In this document: positions 48,689 through 57,708 of the stretch, one piece after another
Numbering within the stretch: the first letter of the stretch is position 1
How the letters are laid out: the number at the start of each line of letters is the position of its first letter
From: JBFELO01 sp041552055
GTDB taxonomy: Bacteria; Acidobacteriota; Thermoanaerobaculia; Thermoanaerobaculales; Sulfomarinibacteraceae
Assembly (NCBI GenBank): GCA_041552055.1
Contig: JBFELO010000003.1
Coordinates: 1-64,000, forward strand
Reading direction: 5' to 3'
Length of the DNA stretch: 64,000 nt
Notes under the pieces: generated by a model
What the model saw: only the letters and a program-made list of their open reading frames with translations
Database searches by the model: none
Told to the model about the DNA's origin: nothing
Program-made: the position numbers and the translations under genes

Positions 48689-50272
48689 ATGCTGGAGTTC
48701 GTCTACGAAGACGGCGGCACTGAACGACGGGTGCCGATCAAGGATGGGTTGACCCTCGGCCGAGCGAGTGACAACGACCTGGTGTTGAGGGATTTTTCTG
48801 TGTCGCGGCACCACGCCAAGGTGGTGGAGTCGGACGACGGCGTCGAGATCGTGGACCTGGAATCGACCAACGGCGTCAAGGTGAACGACGGCTTCGTCAA
48901 CAGCGGAGTGCTGAAACCGGGCGACCGGGTGTCGGTCGGAAACTTTCTGCTCGACGTTCACCAGACAGTCCTCGACTCCGGCGAGCTGTCTTCGGCGACA
49001 TACCTGCGCCCGCTCGCGGAGTTCAATCAGGATTACGGGCTCGAGGGGCAACCGTCGGTCGTCGTGTCCAAGGGAGCCGGTGAGAGGGAGCGGGTTTTCG
49101 AGATCCTCGCACAGGTCGCGAAGACCCTGATCCAGGTGGAGGACCTGGACCCGGTGCTGGCCAAGGTCATGGACGTGGTCTTCGAACACCTGCTGGTGGC
49201 GGATCGGGCCTTCATCATGCTGTTCGACGACCTGGGGGAGCCGCAGCTCGAGTTGTACCGCACGCGAGAGTCGGAGTCCGGTGGTGCTCCGGATGTTCCG
49301 GTGTCGAGGACCATCCTCGACATGGTGTCGGGTCAGAAGGTCGCGCTGCTCACCCACGATGCCCAGGCGGATCAGAGGTTCGAGGCCGGCCGCTCGATCC
49401 GCATTCACCAGATCCGGTCCGCGATGTGTGCACCGCTGTGGCTGCGCGATCGCGTGATCGGTGTCATCTACGTCGATTCGCCTCTCCACGTGGGATCGTT
49501 CTCGGCCTCGGACCTGGACCTGTTGACCGCTCTGGCGAACTACGCTGCAGTGGCGATCGAACGGGCGCGCCTGAACGAACGGATCCGTTCGGAACGGATG
49601 GCTCGAGATCGGCTCGAGCGGTATCACTCACCAGCGGTCATCGAGGCTGTGCTTTCGGGGCCCGACCACGACAGTGCGCCGGTCGCAGTCCGCGAAACGA
49701 CCATCCTGTTCGCCGACGTGGTCGGCTTCACACCCCGTTGCGAGAGCTGGTCACCGGAGGAGGTGGCGGCCTTCCTCAATCAGTTTTTCTCGTTCGCCGC
49801 CGACGCGATTTTCGAGTACGGGGGAACCCTGGACAAGTTCATCGGCGATGCGGTGATGGCGTTCTTCGGAGCGCCGCTGCCCCAGGAGGACCATGCCGAG
49901 CGGGCGGTACGGAGCGCGCTCGATCTCTCCCGTGCGGTGGGACGCTGGAACCGGCAACGTGTCGTGGACGGGCTCGAGCCGGTCGAGATTCGGATCGCGA
50001 TCCATTCCGGACCGGTCGTGGTCGGTGACATCGGATCGGAGAGCCGAGTCGACTACACGGTCCTCGGAAACACCGTCAACGTGGCGGCGCGACTCGAGGA
50101 GTACGCGGCCGAGCCAGGCCAGATCGTCATCGGCGAGACGACTCACGATGCAGTGGCCGGCGTTTTCCCCACCGAGCACCTCGGCAACGTCAAGCTCAAG
50201 GGCCTGAGCCGCAAGATCGCGGTCTATCGGGTCCTGACGGGCGAGTCGGTTCGAGACTCGGGCGACGCATGA
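48689..50272 (+). CDS. FHA-GAF-class III adenylyl/guanylyl cyclase
   Basis: A 527-residue signalling protein. FHA domain (about 10-95): LTLGRASDNDLVLRDFSVSRHHAKVV, LESTNGVKVNDG, with all phosphothreonine-binding residues. GAF domain (about 130-290). Class III cyclase domain (about 325-505): TILFADVVGFTPRCE and KFIGDAVMAFFGAP hold the two metal Asp residues; Lys in LDKFIGD and Asp in DYTVLGNTVNVAARL favour ATP over GTP, and the Asn-Arg pair is intact. It should make cAMP under control of a phosphoprotein (FHA) and a small ligand (GAF). Its stop overlaps rdgB. Confidence 0.92.
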   Translation: MLEFVYEDGGTERRVPIKDGLTLGRASDNDLVLRDFSVSRHHAKVVESDDGVEIVDLESTNGVKVNDGFVNSGVLKPGDRVSVGNFLLDVHQTVLDSGELSSATYLRPLAEFNQDYGLEGQPSVVVSKGAGERERVFEILAQVAKTLIQVEDLDPVLAKVMDVVFEHLLVADRAFIMLFDDLGEPQLELYRTRESESGGAPDVPVSRTILDMVSGQKVALLTHDAQADQRFEAGRSIRIHQIRSAMCAPLWLRDRVIGVIYVDSPLHVGSFSASDLDLLTALANYAAVAIERARLNERIRSERMARDRLERYHSPAVIEAVLSGPDHDSAPVAVRETTILFADVVGFTPRCESWSPEEVAAFLNQFFSFAADAIFEYGGTLDKFIGDAVMAFFGAPLPQEDHAERAVRSALDLSRAVGRWNRQRVVDGLEPVEIRIAIHSGPVVVGDIGSESRVDYTVLGNTVNVAARLEEYAAEPGQIVIGETTHDAVAGVFPTEHLGNVKLKGLSRKIAVYRVLTGESVRDSGDA

Positions 50273-50829
50273 TGGAGTTGGACGGCCTGATCTTCGTGAC
50301 CTCCAACCTCGGCAAGCTGCGCGAGGCAGAGGCGGTGCTTGGCTGCAGCCTGCGGCATCGCGCGCTGGACATCGACGAGGTGCAGTCGCTGGATCTCGAA
50401 ACCGTGGTGCGGCACAAGGCGCGGTCAGCTCACGGGAGGCTCGGTGAGCCGGTGATGGTCGAGGACACATCGCTCGAGTTGGCCGGTCTGGCCGGGTTTC
50501 CTGGGCCGTTGATCAGGTGGCTGCTGGCGACCGTCGGTCCGACCGGGATCTCCCGGATGGCTCATTGCTTCGGTGATCCACGAGCGACGGTTCGGTGTGT
50601 CGTGTGCGCGTGCAACGGCGAAGACGAGGTCATCGGCGACGGGACCGTGCACGGGATGATCGCCGAGTCTGCGAGGGGGCAACGCGGCTTCGGTTGGGAT
50701 AGCGCCTTCATCCCGGACGATGGTGACGGCCGCACCTACGCCGAGATGGACGAGTCAGAGAAGAACGCGATCTCCCACCGGCGGCGTGCTTTCGAGGCCT
50801 TGCGGGACGCTCTCGCCTCTCGTACGTAG
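50269..50829 (+). CDS. rdgB: RdgB/HAM1 family non-canonical purine NTP pyrophosphatase
   Basis: Removes ITP, dITP and XTP from the nucleotide pool. The 186-residue protein starts with LIFVTSNLGKLREAEAVLG, then VMVEDTSLELAGLAGFPGPLIRWLL, and RGQRGFGWDSAFIPDDGDGRTYAEMDESEKNAISHRRRAF. Translation starts inside the cyclase stop (ATGATG). Slightly shorter than the typical 195-200 residues, but all motifs are present. Confidence 0.92.
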   Translation: MMELDGLIFVTSNLGKLREAEAVLGCSLRHRALDIDEVQSLDLETVVRHKARSAHGRLGEPVMVEDTSLELAGLAGFPGPLIRWLLATVGPTGISRMAHCFGDPRATVRCVVCACNGEDEVIGDGTVHGMIAESARGQRGFGWDSAFIPDDGDGRTYAEMDESEKNAISHRRRAFEALRDALASRT

Positions 50830-51098
50830 GGTCGGACCTTCAGGGCGTGCTGGCAACCGCCGGTCGCAGGTACCGGTGGATGACCGAGTTCTCAGCCCTT
50901 CTCCACTTCTCCGCCAGAGTGTTTGACAGACCCGCGGAGTGACGCGCTGCCCCGGAACACTCGTCGTTTCGATGACCATGACGATGACGAGCGAGCTCCG
51001 TGCGGGTTGGGGTTCCAGCATCCAGCCTCCGGGTGAGTGGGTGGTGGCCGGTTCCCGCCTCACGGCCTCCGGTAACCCTCCGTGCTAGTCTCTGCGCC

Positions 51099-51827
51099 GT
51101 GCGTGAAGAGCTGCTGGCCAAGCGCTCCGCCGACATCCGTGGCATGTTTGGGCGGATCACACCGCGCTACGATCTGCTCAACCGCATCCTGTCACTCGGT
51201 CAGGACGTACGGTGGCGGCGAGAGGTGGCGGACCGCGTAGCGCGGATCGCTCCTGGGCGGGCGCTCGATATCTGTACCGGTACCGGTGATCTCGCGCTGG
51301 CGTTGCCCGCCTCGCACCCCGCCTACGGCAGCGACTTCTGCTTGCCAATGCTCGTACGGGCGCGCGCGAAGGCCGTCCGTTCGGGCAGGCGGCTGCCGGT
51401 GTTCGTCGCCGATGCGCTGCGGATGCCGATCGCTGATGGAGCGCTGGGCGTGGTGACGGTCGCGTTCGGGATCCGAAACTTCGAGAATCTGGAGAGCGGA
51501 CTGCGAGAGCTCGCACGCGTCCTCCGCCCGGGCGGCACGCTGCTGGCGCTCGAGTTTTCGCGGCCACGTGGACCGCTGGCACCGCTCCTCGGCTGGTGGA
51601 TGCGGCACGTTCCAGCCCGCGTCGGCCGATTGGTGTCCGGTGATCCGGAGGCGTACGCTTATCTCACCGAGTCGGCGCAGAGCTTTCCGGAGGGAAGAGA
51701 GCTGTGTGGCGTGCTGGAGAGGGTCGGCATGCGACCGCTCGAAGCAACGCCCGTGACCGGCGGTGTCGCGACTCTGTACGTGGCGGCCAAGCCGCGTCCG
51801 ACCGGTGATCGAGAGGAGAAGGCATGA
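51099..51827 (+). CDS. ubiE: Ubiquinone/menaquinone methyltransferase UbiE
   Basis: SAM-dependent C-methyltransferase of quinone synthesis. The 242-residue protein has MFGRITPRYDLLNRILSLGQD, the SAM motif ALDICTGTGDLALALPA, VTVAFGIRNFENLESGLRELARVLRPGG and YLTESAQSFPEG. GTG 51099 gives the family start; no ribosome-binding site is visible and a TAGTCT -10-like box is only eight bases upstream, so a leaderless mRNA is possible. Preceded by a 269-base gene-free stretch in which I see no other feature. Confidence 0.92.
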   Translation: MREELLAKRSADIRGMFGRITPRYDLLNRILSLGQDVRWRREVADRVARIAPGRALDICTGTGDLALALPASHPAYGSDFCLPMLVRARAKAVRSGRRLPVFVADALRMPIADGALGVVTVAFGIRNFENLESGLRELARVLRPGGTLLALEFSRPRGPLAPLLGWWMRHVPARVGRLVSGDPEAYAYLTESAQSFPEGRELCGVLERVGMRPLEATPVTGGVATLYVAAKPRPTGDREEKA

Positions 51828-52750
51828 CCGACCCTGACAAGCTGCTCGACGGTGCGCGCATCGCGCGCGAGATTCGCGATGAGGTGACGGCGCAGGTAGC
51901 GGCGTTGGCGGAGGCCGGCGTGACGCCCCGGCTCGACGTCGTGCTGGTGGGAGAGGATCCCGCGTCCAGGGTCTACGTCGGCTCGAAGGCGAAGACCTGC
52001 GTCGAGCTCGGGATGCGATCCCGTACCCACGAGCTCCCGGCGACGGCAGACCAGGCCGAGGTCGAGGACCTGGTGAAGCGGCTCAACCGTGACCCCGACG
52101 TGGACGGCGTCCTGGTGCAGCTGCCGCTTCCTCGCGGCATGGAGGCGTATACGGTGCTCGATCTCATCGATCCCGGCAAGGACGTGGATGGACTGCACCC
52201 ACACAACGCGGGGCTGCTGGTCCAGGGCCGACCACAGCTCGTGCCGTGTACCCCGGCGGGAGTGATCGAGATGCTGCAGCGAGAGGGAGTCGAACTCAAG
52301 GGGACCCGTGCGGTGGTCGTGGGACGGTCTGAGATCGTTGGCAAGCCCATGGCACTGCTGTTGCTGCACCAACACGCGACCGTCACCGTCTGCCACTCTC
52401 GGACCCGTGATCTCGCCGGGGTGTGCAGGGAGGCAGACGTGCTGATCGCTGCCGTGGGTCAGCTCGCGTTGATCGGGCCCGAGCACGTGCGCGAGGGAGC
52501 GGTGGTCGTGGACGTGGGTACTCATCGCGTCACCGATCGTGCCACTGTGGAGCGACTGTTCCAGGGTAACGACAGGAAGCGGAAGACGTTCGAGAAGAGG
52601 GGAGCGGTGCTGGCCGGCGACGTTGACTTCGAGCGGGTCGCTCCCGTGGCGGGGAAGATCACTCCGGTCCCGGGAGGTGTCGGCCCACTGACCATCGCGA
52701 TGCTGATGGTGAACACCCTCAGGGCCGCGCGGGCGCGCCGAGGTGGGTGA
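51824..52750 (+). CDS. folD: Methylenetetrahydrofolate dehydrogenase/cyclohydrolase
   Basis: Bifunctional one-carbon enzyme interconverting methylene-, methenyl- and formyl-THF. The 308-residue protein shows VGEDPASRVYVGSKAKTCVELGM (catalytic Lys), VQLPLPRGM, DVDGLHPHNAGLLVQG, VVVGRSEIVGKPMALLLL and PVPGGVGPLTIAMLM. Overlaps ubiE by four bases. Works with glyA and folC located elsewhere in the window. Confidence 0.97.
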   Translation: MTDPDKLLDGARIAREIRDEVTAQVAALAEAGVTPRLDVVLVGEDPASRVYVGSKAKTCVELGMRSRTHELPATADQAEVEDLVKRLNRDPDVDGVLVQLPLPRGMEAYTVLDLIDPGKDVDGLHPHNAGLLVQGRPQLVPCTPAGVIEMLQREGVELKGTRAVVVGRSEIVGKPMALLLLHQHATVTVCHSRTRDLAGVCREADVLIAAVGQLALIGPEHVREGAVVVDVGTHRVTDRATVERLFQGNDRKRKTFEKRGAVLAGDVDFERVAPVAGKITPVPGGVGPLTIAMLMVNTLRAARARRGG

Positions 52751-52821
52751 CGAGCCCGCTGATCCCGTGAAACGTCCGAGCCCTGCCTATCCCGTTGAGT
52801 TGGGAAGCTGTCCTGTCGTCC

Positions 52822-52937
52822 GCGTTCCCATTCCCGGAACGAAGGGATCTCGGTCGACCACCCCATCTGGATGAATCAGGAAGGCTTCTGCGCGTTTTCG
52901 AGGGCGCCGTTCGGGTACGGGAGTGGGAGGGGCAACA
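52822..52937. repeat. Inverted repeat family copy after folD
   Basis: GTTCCCATTCCCGG near 52824 and GGGTACGGGAGTGGGAG near 52914 form an imperfect inverted repeat in the gap between the convergent folD and cupin genes, similar to the copies at 24.6, 26.9, 38.0 and 42.4 kb. Confidence 0.55.
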
Positions 52938-52980
52938 AGAACGCGGGGAGCCTGTGCCGAGTGCGTAGGCAGGTCGCGGG

Positions 52981-53376
52981 TCATTCGATCTCGGCCGGCT
53001 CCAGCCACTCGGTCTGATAGACATCGGTGTGGGGCACCACGCACAGGAATCGAACCGGAACCTGTCCGCGGTTCTCGTACCAGTGGGCGACCCCGGGCGG
53101 TATGAACACGCAGTCGCCCGCCGTCGCCACGTGCTCACTCTCGTCGAGGCCCACGACCATAGCGCCCTCGAGGACCACCTGCTCGTGCTCGATCGTGTCG
53201 TGCCGGTGACGGGGGATTCGACCACCGGGTGCGATGGTGAAGCGACGTGTGACGAAGTGGGGGGCCCCGTCGTCGGGGCCCAGGACCACCTCCATCGCCG
53301 CACCTCGGGCCCGGTCCACGGGCCGGGATTCCACGGTTGCCATTGAGCGTACCAGAGGACGTCCTGTGCCGGTCAT
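52981..53376 (-). CDS. Small cupin-domain protein
   Basis: A 131-residue single-domain cupin: metal motif 1 GGRIPRHRHDTIEHEQVVLEG (His-x-His, Glu) and motif 2 GDCVFIPPGVAHWYEN. Usually a mononuclear metalloprotein binding or isomerising small ligands. ATG 53376 is decided by GGGAGG six bases upstream; the frame runs far upstream over recN but that is antisense. Substrate not predictable. Confidence 0.88.
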   Translation of the reverse strand: MTGTGRPLVRSMATVESRPVDRARGAAMEVVLGPDDGAPHFVTRRFTIAPGGRIPRHRHDTIEHEQVVLEGAMVVGLDESEHVATAGDCVFIPPGVAHWYENRGQVPVRFLCVVPHTDVYQTEWLEPAEIE

Positions 53377-53478
53377 TACATTCCTCCCGAGGGTCGGCTT
53401 CGGCCGACGATCCTGATAGGGAAAGCGGTCTCGAGGGGTAGATGATTCCGGGATTCGGAGGGTGGTACGATCCACCCC

Positions 53479-55182
53479 ATGCTTGAACGGCTGGTGGTGC
53501 GTGGACTGGCCATCATCGACCAGGTGGAACTCGAGTTGGGGCCGGGCTTCGCCGCGCTCACCGGCGAGACCGGCGCCGGCAAATCGCTCCTCGTCGAGTC
53601 TCTGAAGCTGCTGTCGGGCCAGCGCGCGCAGGCGGATCTGGTGCGCACCGGCGACGACCGGTTGCGGGTCGAGGGGTGGTTCGTGACGGTCAACGACCGC
53701 GAGGTGAACGCCGTGCTGGACGAGCTCGGCGTCGACTCCGCCGACGACCTGGTGCTGCGGCGAGAGGTCTCGGAGGCGGGTCGCAGCAGGTGCTGGGTGA
53801 ACGACACCTCGGTCACGGCCGGGGCGCTGCAGCGGATCGCGCCGCACCTGCTGTCGATCCATGGACAGCACGAGCAGTACGGCCTCGCGGAATCCGCCGT
53901 CCAGCGTGAGCTCGTGGACCAGTACGGCGAGCTCGGTGATCTCGCGGGGAGGGTGGCCGCCGCACACGGGGTGTGGGCCGACGCGGCAGCCGAGGTGAGT
54001 CGGCTGCGAGAAGCGCAGAGTCGTCGTCGCGACCGCCTCGACGTGATCGCCTTCCAGATCGCCGAGATCGACGACGCCGATCCGCAGCACGATGAGGATC
54101 AGGAGCTGCTGGCGCGGCGTCAGCTTCTGCGCCATGCCGTGCGGGTTCTCGAGCTCTCCGAGTCGGCGTTGTCGCGGTTGGCCGACCACGAGGGAGCGGC
54201 GGTCGACGCGTTGGCGAAGGCCGCGCGGGACGTCGAGGGAATCGTGGCGTGTGGCCTGCCACTCGACGCCGCCGCCGATCGGCTCGCCGAGGCTCAGATG
54301 CACGTCGAGGACGTGGTGCGCGAGGTGCGCGTCCTGGTTGACGGGGTCGAGGAGGATCCGGGCGAGCTGGAGCGCCTGGAGTCGCGCCTCCATCGCATCG
54401 AGCAGCTGATGCTCAAGTACGGTTCTCCGATCGAGGAGGTGTTGAGGCATCGCGATCAGCTCGCGGCCGAACGTGACGAGCTCGGGCAGGTGGAGGATCG
54501 GCTCGGGGTTTGCGAGGCCGCGGCCGACGAAGCGCTCAGTGAGTTCGACCGGGTTGCCGCCGAGCTCGACGTGGCGAGGCGGGCCGCCGGCCGGGAGCTG
54601 GCCACCGAGGTCGAAGAAGTGCTGGGGCGCCTCGATATGGGGGGCACCAAGCTCGAGTTCGACTGGCGCCCGCGGCTCGACGAGCACAGTCCTCTGTCGC
54701 GTGGCGGCCGGGCGGTCGCATTTGACGTGTGCGGCGTCGACGAGTGCCGACTCTTGATCGCCACCAACCCGGGTGAGGAACCCCGGCCGATGGCTCGGAT
54801 CGCCTCAGGCGGCGAGCTGTCCCGTCTCCACCTGGCGCTGCGGGCGGTGCTGATCGGCCGCCAATCAGATCGCTCGCGAACCCTGCTGTTCGACGAGGTC
54901 GATTCGGGCCTGGGAGGCGCTACGGCCGCTGCGTTGGCGGATGTGTTGGCGCATCTCGCGGCCGAGAACCAGGTCTTGGTCGTCACCCATCTGCCGCAGG
55001 TCGCGGCCCGGGCGGACAGCCACTATCGGGTCGAGAAGGTCCTCGACAGCGGTCGCGCGGTGACCCGGACGAGACGACTGGACCGCCCGGACCGTGAGGC
55101 CGAGCTCGCACGCATGCTCGCCGGCGACGAGGTGACCGACTCGGCGCGAAGACACGCGCGACAACTGATGGTGAGACGATGA
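53479..55182 (+). CDS. recN: DNA repair protein RecN
   Basis: SMC-like ATPase that holds broken DNA ends for recombination. The 567-residue protein has Walker A LTGETGAGKSLLVESL, the SIHGQHEQYGLAESAVQREL hinge-side motif, long coiled coils (about 155-360), the ABC signature RIASGGELSRLHLALRAVL and Walker B TLLFDEVDSGLGG. Full length. The stop overlaps the sua5 start (ATGA). Confidence 0.96.
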   Translation: MLERLVVRGLAIIDQVELELGPGFAALTGETGAGKSLLVESLKLLSGQRAQADLVRTGDDRLRVEGWFVTVNDREVNAVLDELGVDSADDLVLRREVSEAGRSRCWVNDTSVTAGALQRIAPHLLSIHGQHEQYGLAESAVQRELVDQYGELGDLAGRVAAAHGVWADAAAEVSRLREAQSRRRDRLDVIAFQIAEIDDADPQHDEDQELLARRQLLRHAVRVLELSESALSRLADHEGAAVDALAKAARDVEGIVACGLPLDAAADRLAEAQMHVEDVVREVRVLVDGVEEDPGELERLESRLHRIEQLMLKYGSPIEEVLRHRDQLAAERDELGQVEDRLGVCEAAADEALSEFDRVAAELDVARRAAGRELATEVEEVLGRLDMGGTKLEFDWRPRLDEHSPLSRGGRAVAFDVCGVDECRLLIATNPGEEPRPMARIASGGELSRLHLALRAVLIGRQSDRSRTLLFDEVDSGLGGATAAALADVLAHLAAENQVLVVTHLPQVAARADSHYRVEKVLDSGRAVTRTRRLDRPDREAELARMLAGDEVTDSARRHARQLMVRR

Positions 55183-55808
55183 AGCGTCTTCCGTTTCTCG
55201 ACAACGAACACGCGGGAGCTGCAGCGTCTGAGGTGGCACGGGTGGTGGCAGCCGGCGGTGTGGTGCTGTTTCCCACCGAGACGTTCTACGGACTTGGAGT
55301 CGATCCGAGCGGGCGCGACGCGGTGGCGCGCGTGTACGACCTCAAGGCTCGACCCCATGGGGTTCCCCTTTCGGTGGTGTGTGCCGACTGGCATCAGCTC
55401 GAGTCGCTGGTCGAGGTCCCCGAGGGCTACCGAGTCCGACTGTCGCGGATTTGGCCGGGTCCTCTGACGGCGATCCTGCGCAGTCGGCACGAGCTGCCGG
55501 CGAGTGCCGGACAAACCCTCGCGGTACGGATCCCCGGACACGCAATGGTGCGCGCCGTGCTGTACCGCTCGGGTCCCCTCACCGCCACCTCGGCGAACCG
55601 GCACGGGGATCCGGAGTGCAGCGACGTTGACGCCGCGCTGGCATCCCTCAGGGGGTCGCCCGATCTGGTGTTGGACGGTGGCTCCACGGCAGGAGGACGG
55701 CCGACCACGGTGGTCGATCTCACCGGTGACAGTCCGCGTGTCGTGCGGCCCGGGGACCTGTCATGGGAGGAGCGTTACCCGTGGGACGAGGATCCTGCGC
55801 TCCGGTGA
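55179..55808 (+). CDS. tsaC: L-threonylcarbamoyladenylate synthase (Sua5/YwlC/YrdC family)
   Basis: First step of t6A tRNA modification from threonine, bicarbonate and ATP. The 209-residue protein contains GGVVLFPTETFYGLGVDPSGRDAVARVYDLKARP, GPLTAILRSRHELPASAGQTLAVRIPGHA and PLTATSANRHGDPECSDVDAAL. It is a single YrdC domain; the extra Sua5 C-terminal domain is absent, hence the tsaC symbol. Coupled to recN. Confidence 0.93.
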   Translation: MKRLPFLDNEHAGAAASEVARVVAAGGVVLFPTETFYGLGVDPSGRDAVARVYDLKARPHGVPLSVVCADWHQLESLVEVPEGYRVRLSRIWPGPLTAILRSRHELPASAGQTLAVRIPGHAMVRAVLYRSGPLTATSANRHGDPECSDVDAALASLRGSPDLVLDGGSTAGGRPTTVVDLTGDSPRVVRPGDLSWEERYPWDEDPALR

Positions 55809-56413
55809 CCGTCGATCGGGCATCGACCGCCTCCCCAACGCGCAAATCCAGCTCTGTCAGAGACCTGCGTTGAAGGGTTGGAGATTGATCGACGACCGGG
55901 CGCGCGCGGTCCCGGCACGCATGTGGAAATCCCTGTGGAAAAAGCTGTGGAAAACGAGTAAATCCCATGTAAAGACAAGCACTTGGGTGGCGCGACCCCT
56001 GTCCGAGACTCGACGACTATGTTTCCTGTTTTCAACAACTTGGAGCTATGTCATTGGTATCCAGGACCTTGCCTCTCGAAGACCGGCCATGACGATCCAC
56101 AACTCTCGATTTTTCCGACTCTTGCGTGGTCACGAATCGGCGAGGCTGTTGCTGCGCCGTCGGGGCGTGTGGTAGCGTTTCGGTCTCGTGCCATGAGCGC
56201 AGTCAGACGACCTGCGTGGGGTGCGGATCCGCGGCGTTGCGATGCGAGGTTCGTCGTTCCCAAGACTGGAGTCGGTGGAGCGACCGAGGTACGGCGGGCG
56301 CTCGCCGTTCAGGGTGATGCTCGGGTGCGATACATACGCGTCGGCGTGGATGACCGCCACCGTCGAGACCGGTCCGACGACGTACTCGACACTCGGCTCG
56401 AGGAGGAGAGACG
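55809..56413. other. 605-base gene-free region with DnaA-box-like iterons
   Basis: No convincing gene. Three 12-base-spaced repeats TGTGGAAAT (55922), TGTGGAAAA (55934), TGTGGAAAA (55946) resemble DnaA boxes (TGTGNAWAA); an inverted TTGTGGATC occurs near 56094-56102. AT content is locally higher (about 55940-56130) than in the flanks. Could be a minor DnaA-binding region, an origin-related element or a promoter region for hisS. Short open frames crossing it show no family signal. Confidence 0.5.
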
Positions 56414-57706
56414 GTGATTCAGAAGGTGAAGGGGACCCGAGACATCCTCCCCCCGGATTCGAGGGCGTGGGTCGAGGTGGAACAGATCGCCTACAGGGTG
56501 TTCGGCGGCTTCGGCTACGAAGAGATTCGCGTGCCGCTGCTGGAACCAACCGAGCTGTTCGTGCGCTCGGTGGGAGAGAGCACCGACATCGTGGGCAAGG
56601 AGATGTATACCTTCGACGACCGCAAGGGCCGGTCCCTCACGCTGCGTCCCGAGGGCACGGCAGGGGTCGCACGGGCCTACATCGAGAACGGTCTCGCGCA
56701 GCTGCCACAGCCGCTCCGTCTGCTCTACATGGGACCGATGTTCCGGTACGAGAAGATGCAGCGGGGGCGCTACCGGCAGTTCGCGCAGATCGGGATCGAG
56801 CTGCTCGGCGCCGCGACTCCCCACGCCGACGTGGAGGTGATCCTCGCGCTGCACACGTTTCTGTCCGAGCTGGGATTCGACGATTTGGTGATCGTGCTCA
56901 ACAATCTCGGCGATCCGGACGATCGCGTTCGCTTCATCGAAATTCTCAAGGGTGAGCTGCAGGCACATCACGAGCAGCTGTGCGGCGATTGTCAGCGTCG
57001 GTGGCAGGCCAACCCGCTGCGAATTCTCGACTGCAAGGTGCCGCGGTGCCGCGAGCTGGTGTCTGAGACGACTCCGGTGGCCGATGTCGTCAGCGAGGAC
57101 GCCCGCGACCATGTCGCGGCGGTGGAGCGCGAACTCGAGGAGATCGGCATCGCCGTTCGCCGGGCGCCGCGGCTGGTGCGTGGCATCGACTACTACGTGC
57201 GAACGGTCTTCGAGGTGATTTCGCCGGAACTCGGTGACGATACTGTGATCTGCGGTGGTGGACGGTACGATCGTCTGATCTCGGATCTCGGGGGGCCGAA
57301 CGTTCCAGGAACCGGTTTCGCGATCGGAGAGGATCGATTGGTCGAGGTGCTGCCGGCCGGGTTCCGCGACCGGCTGAGAGCCCGCCGAGGGGTGGTGGTC
57401 CTGCCGCTGGGAGACGCGGCGATGGCACCCGGTCTTCGGCTGGCGCGGGAGTTGGCCACGCGCGGCATCGCGGTTCACACCGAGGTCACGGGCCGATCGC
57501 TCAAGGCCGGCCTCAAGTGGGCGTCCAAGATCGGGGCGGCGGCCGCGCTCATCCTGGGTGACAGCGAGCTGGCGTCGGGTGAGGTCGTGCTCCGCGACCT
57601 CGATCGGGGCGAGCAGGAGTCCGTGCCGGTAGCGGACGTGGCCGATCGACTGGCGCGGCTCGAAACCCTGCGCTACCCGTCGTCCGGGCGGGATGAGGGG
57701 GACTGA
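56414..57706 (+). CDS. hisS: Histidyl-tRNA synthetase
   Basis: Class II synthetase of 430 residues: MIQKVKGTRDILPPDSRAW at the start, LRPEGTAGVARAYIENGL, motif 2 GPMFRYEKMQRGRYRQFAQIGIE, the HisA motifs LVRGIDYYVRTVFE and GGGRYDRL, and an anticodon-binding C-terminal domain. Starts at GTG with GGAGG seven bases upstream. Two bases before aspS, so the two are co-transcribed, a common pairing. Confidence 0.97.
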   Translation: MIQKVKGTRDILPPDSRAWVEVEQIAYRVFGGFGYEEIRVPLLEPTELFVRSVGESTDIVGKEMYTFDDRKGRSLTLRPEGTAGVARAYIENGLAQLPQPLRLLYMGPMFRYEKMQRGRYRQFAQIGIELLGAATPHADVEVILALHTFLSELGFDDLVIVLNNLGDPDDRVRFIEILKGELQAHHEQLCGDCQRRWQANPLRILDCKVPRCRELVSETTPVADVVSEDARDHVAAVERELEEIGIAVRRAPRLVRGIDYYVRTVFEVISPELGDDTVICGGGRYDRLISDLGGPNVPGTGFAIGEDRLVEVLPAGFRDRLRARRGVVVLPLGDAAMAPGLRLARELATRGIAVHTEVTGRSLKAGLKWASKIGAAAALILGDSELASGEVVLRDLDRGEQESVPVADVADRLARLETLRYPSSGRDEGD

Positions 57707-57708
57707 CG

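Noticed and set aside
53377..54687. Upstream minus-strand extension of the cupin frame
   Set aside because: Antisense to recN, no family similarity; GGGAGG six bases before ATG 53376 decides the start.
55983..56417. Short open frame in the gap before hisS
   Set aside because: No ribosome-binding site, no family signal; it only runs through the gap and into the hisS leader.
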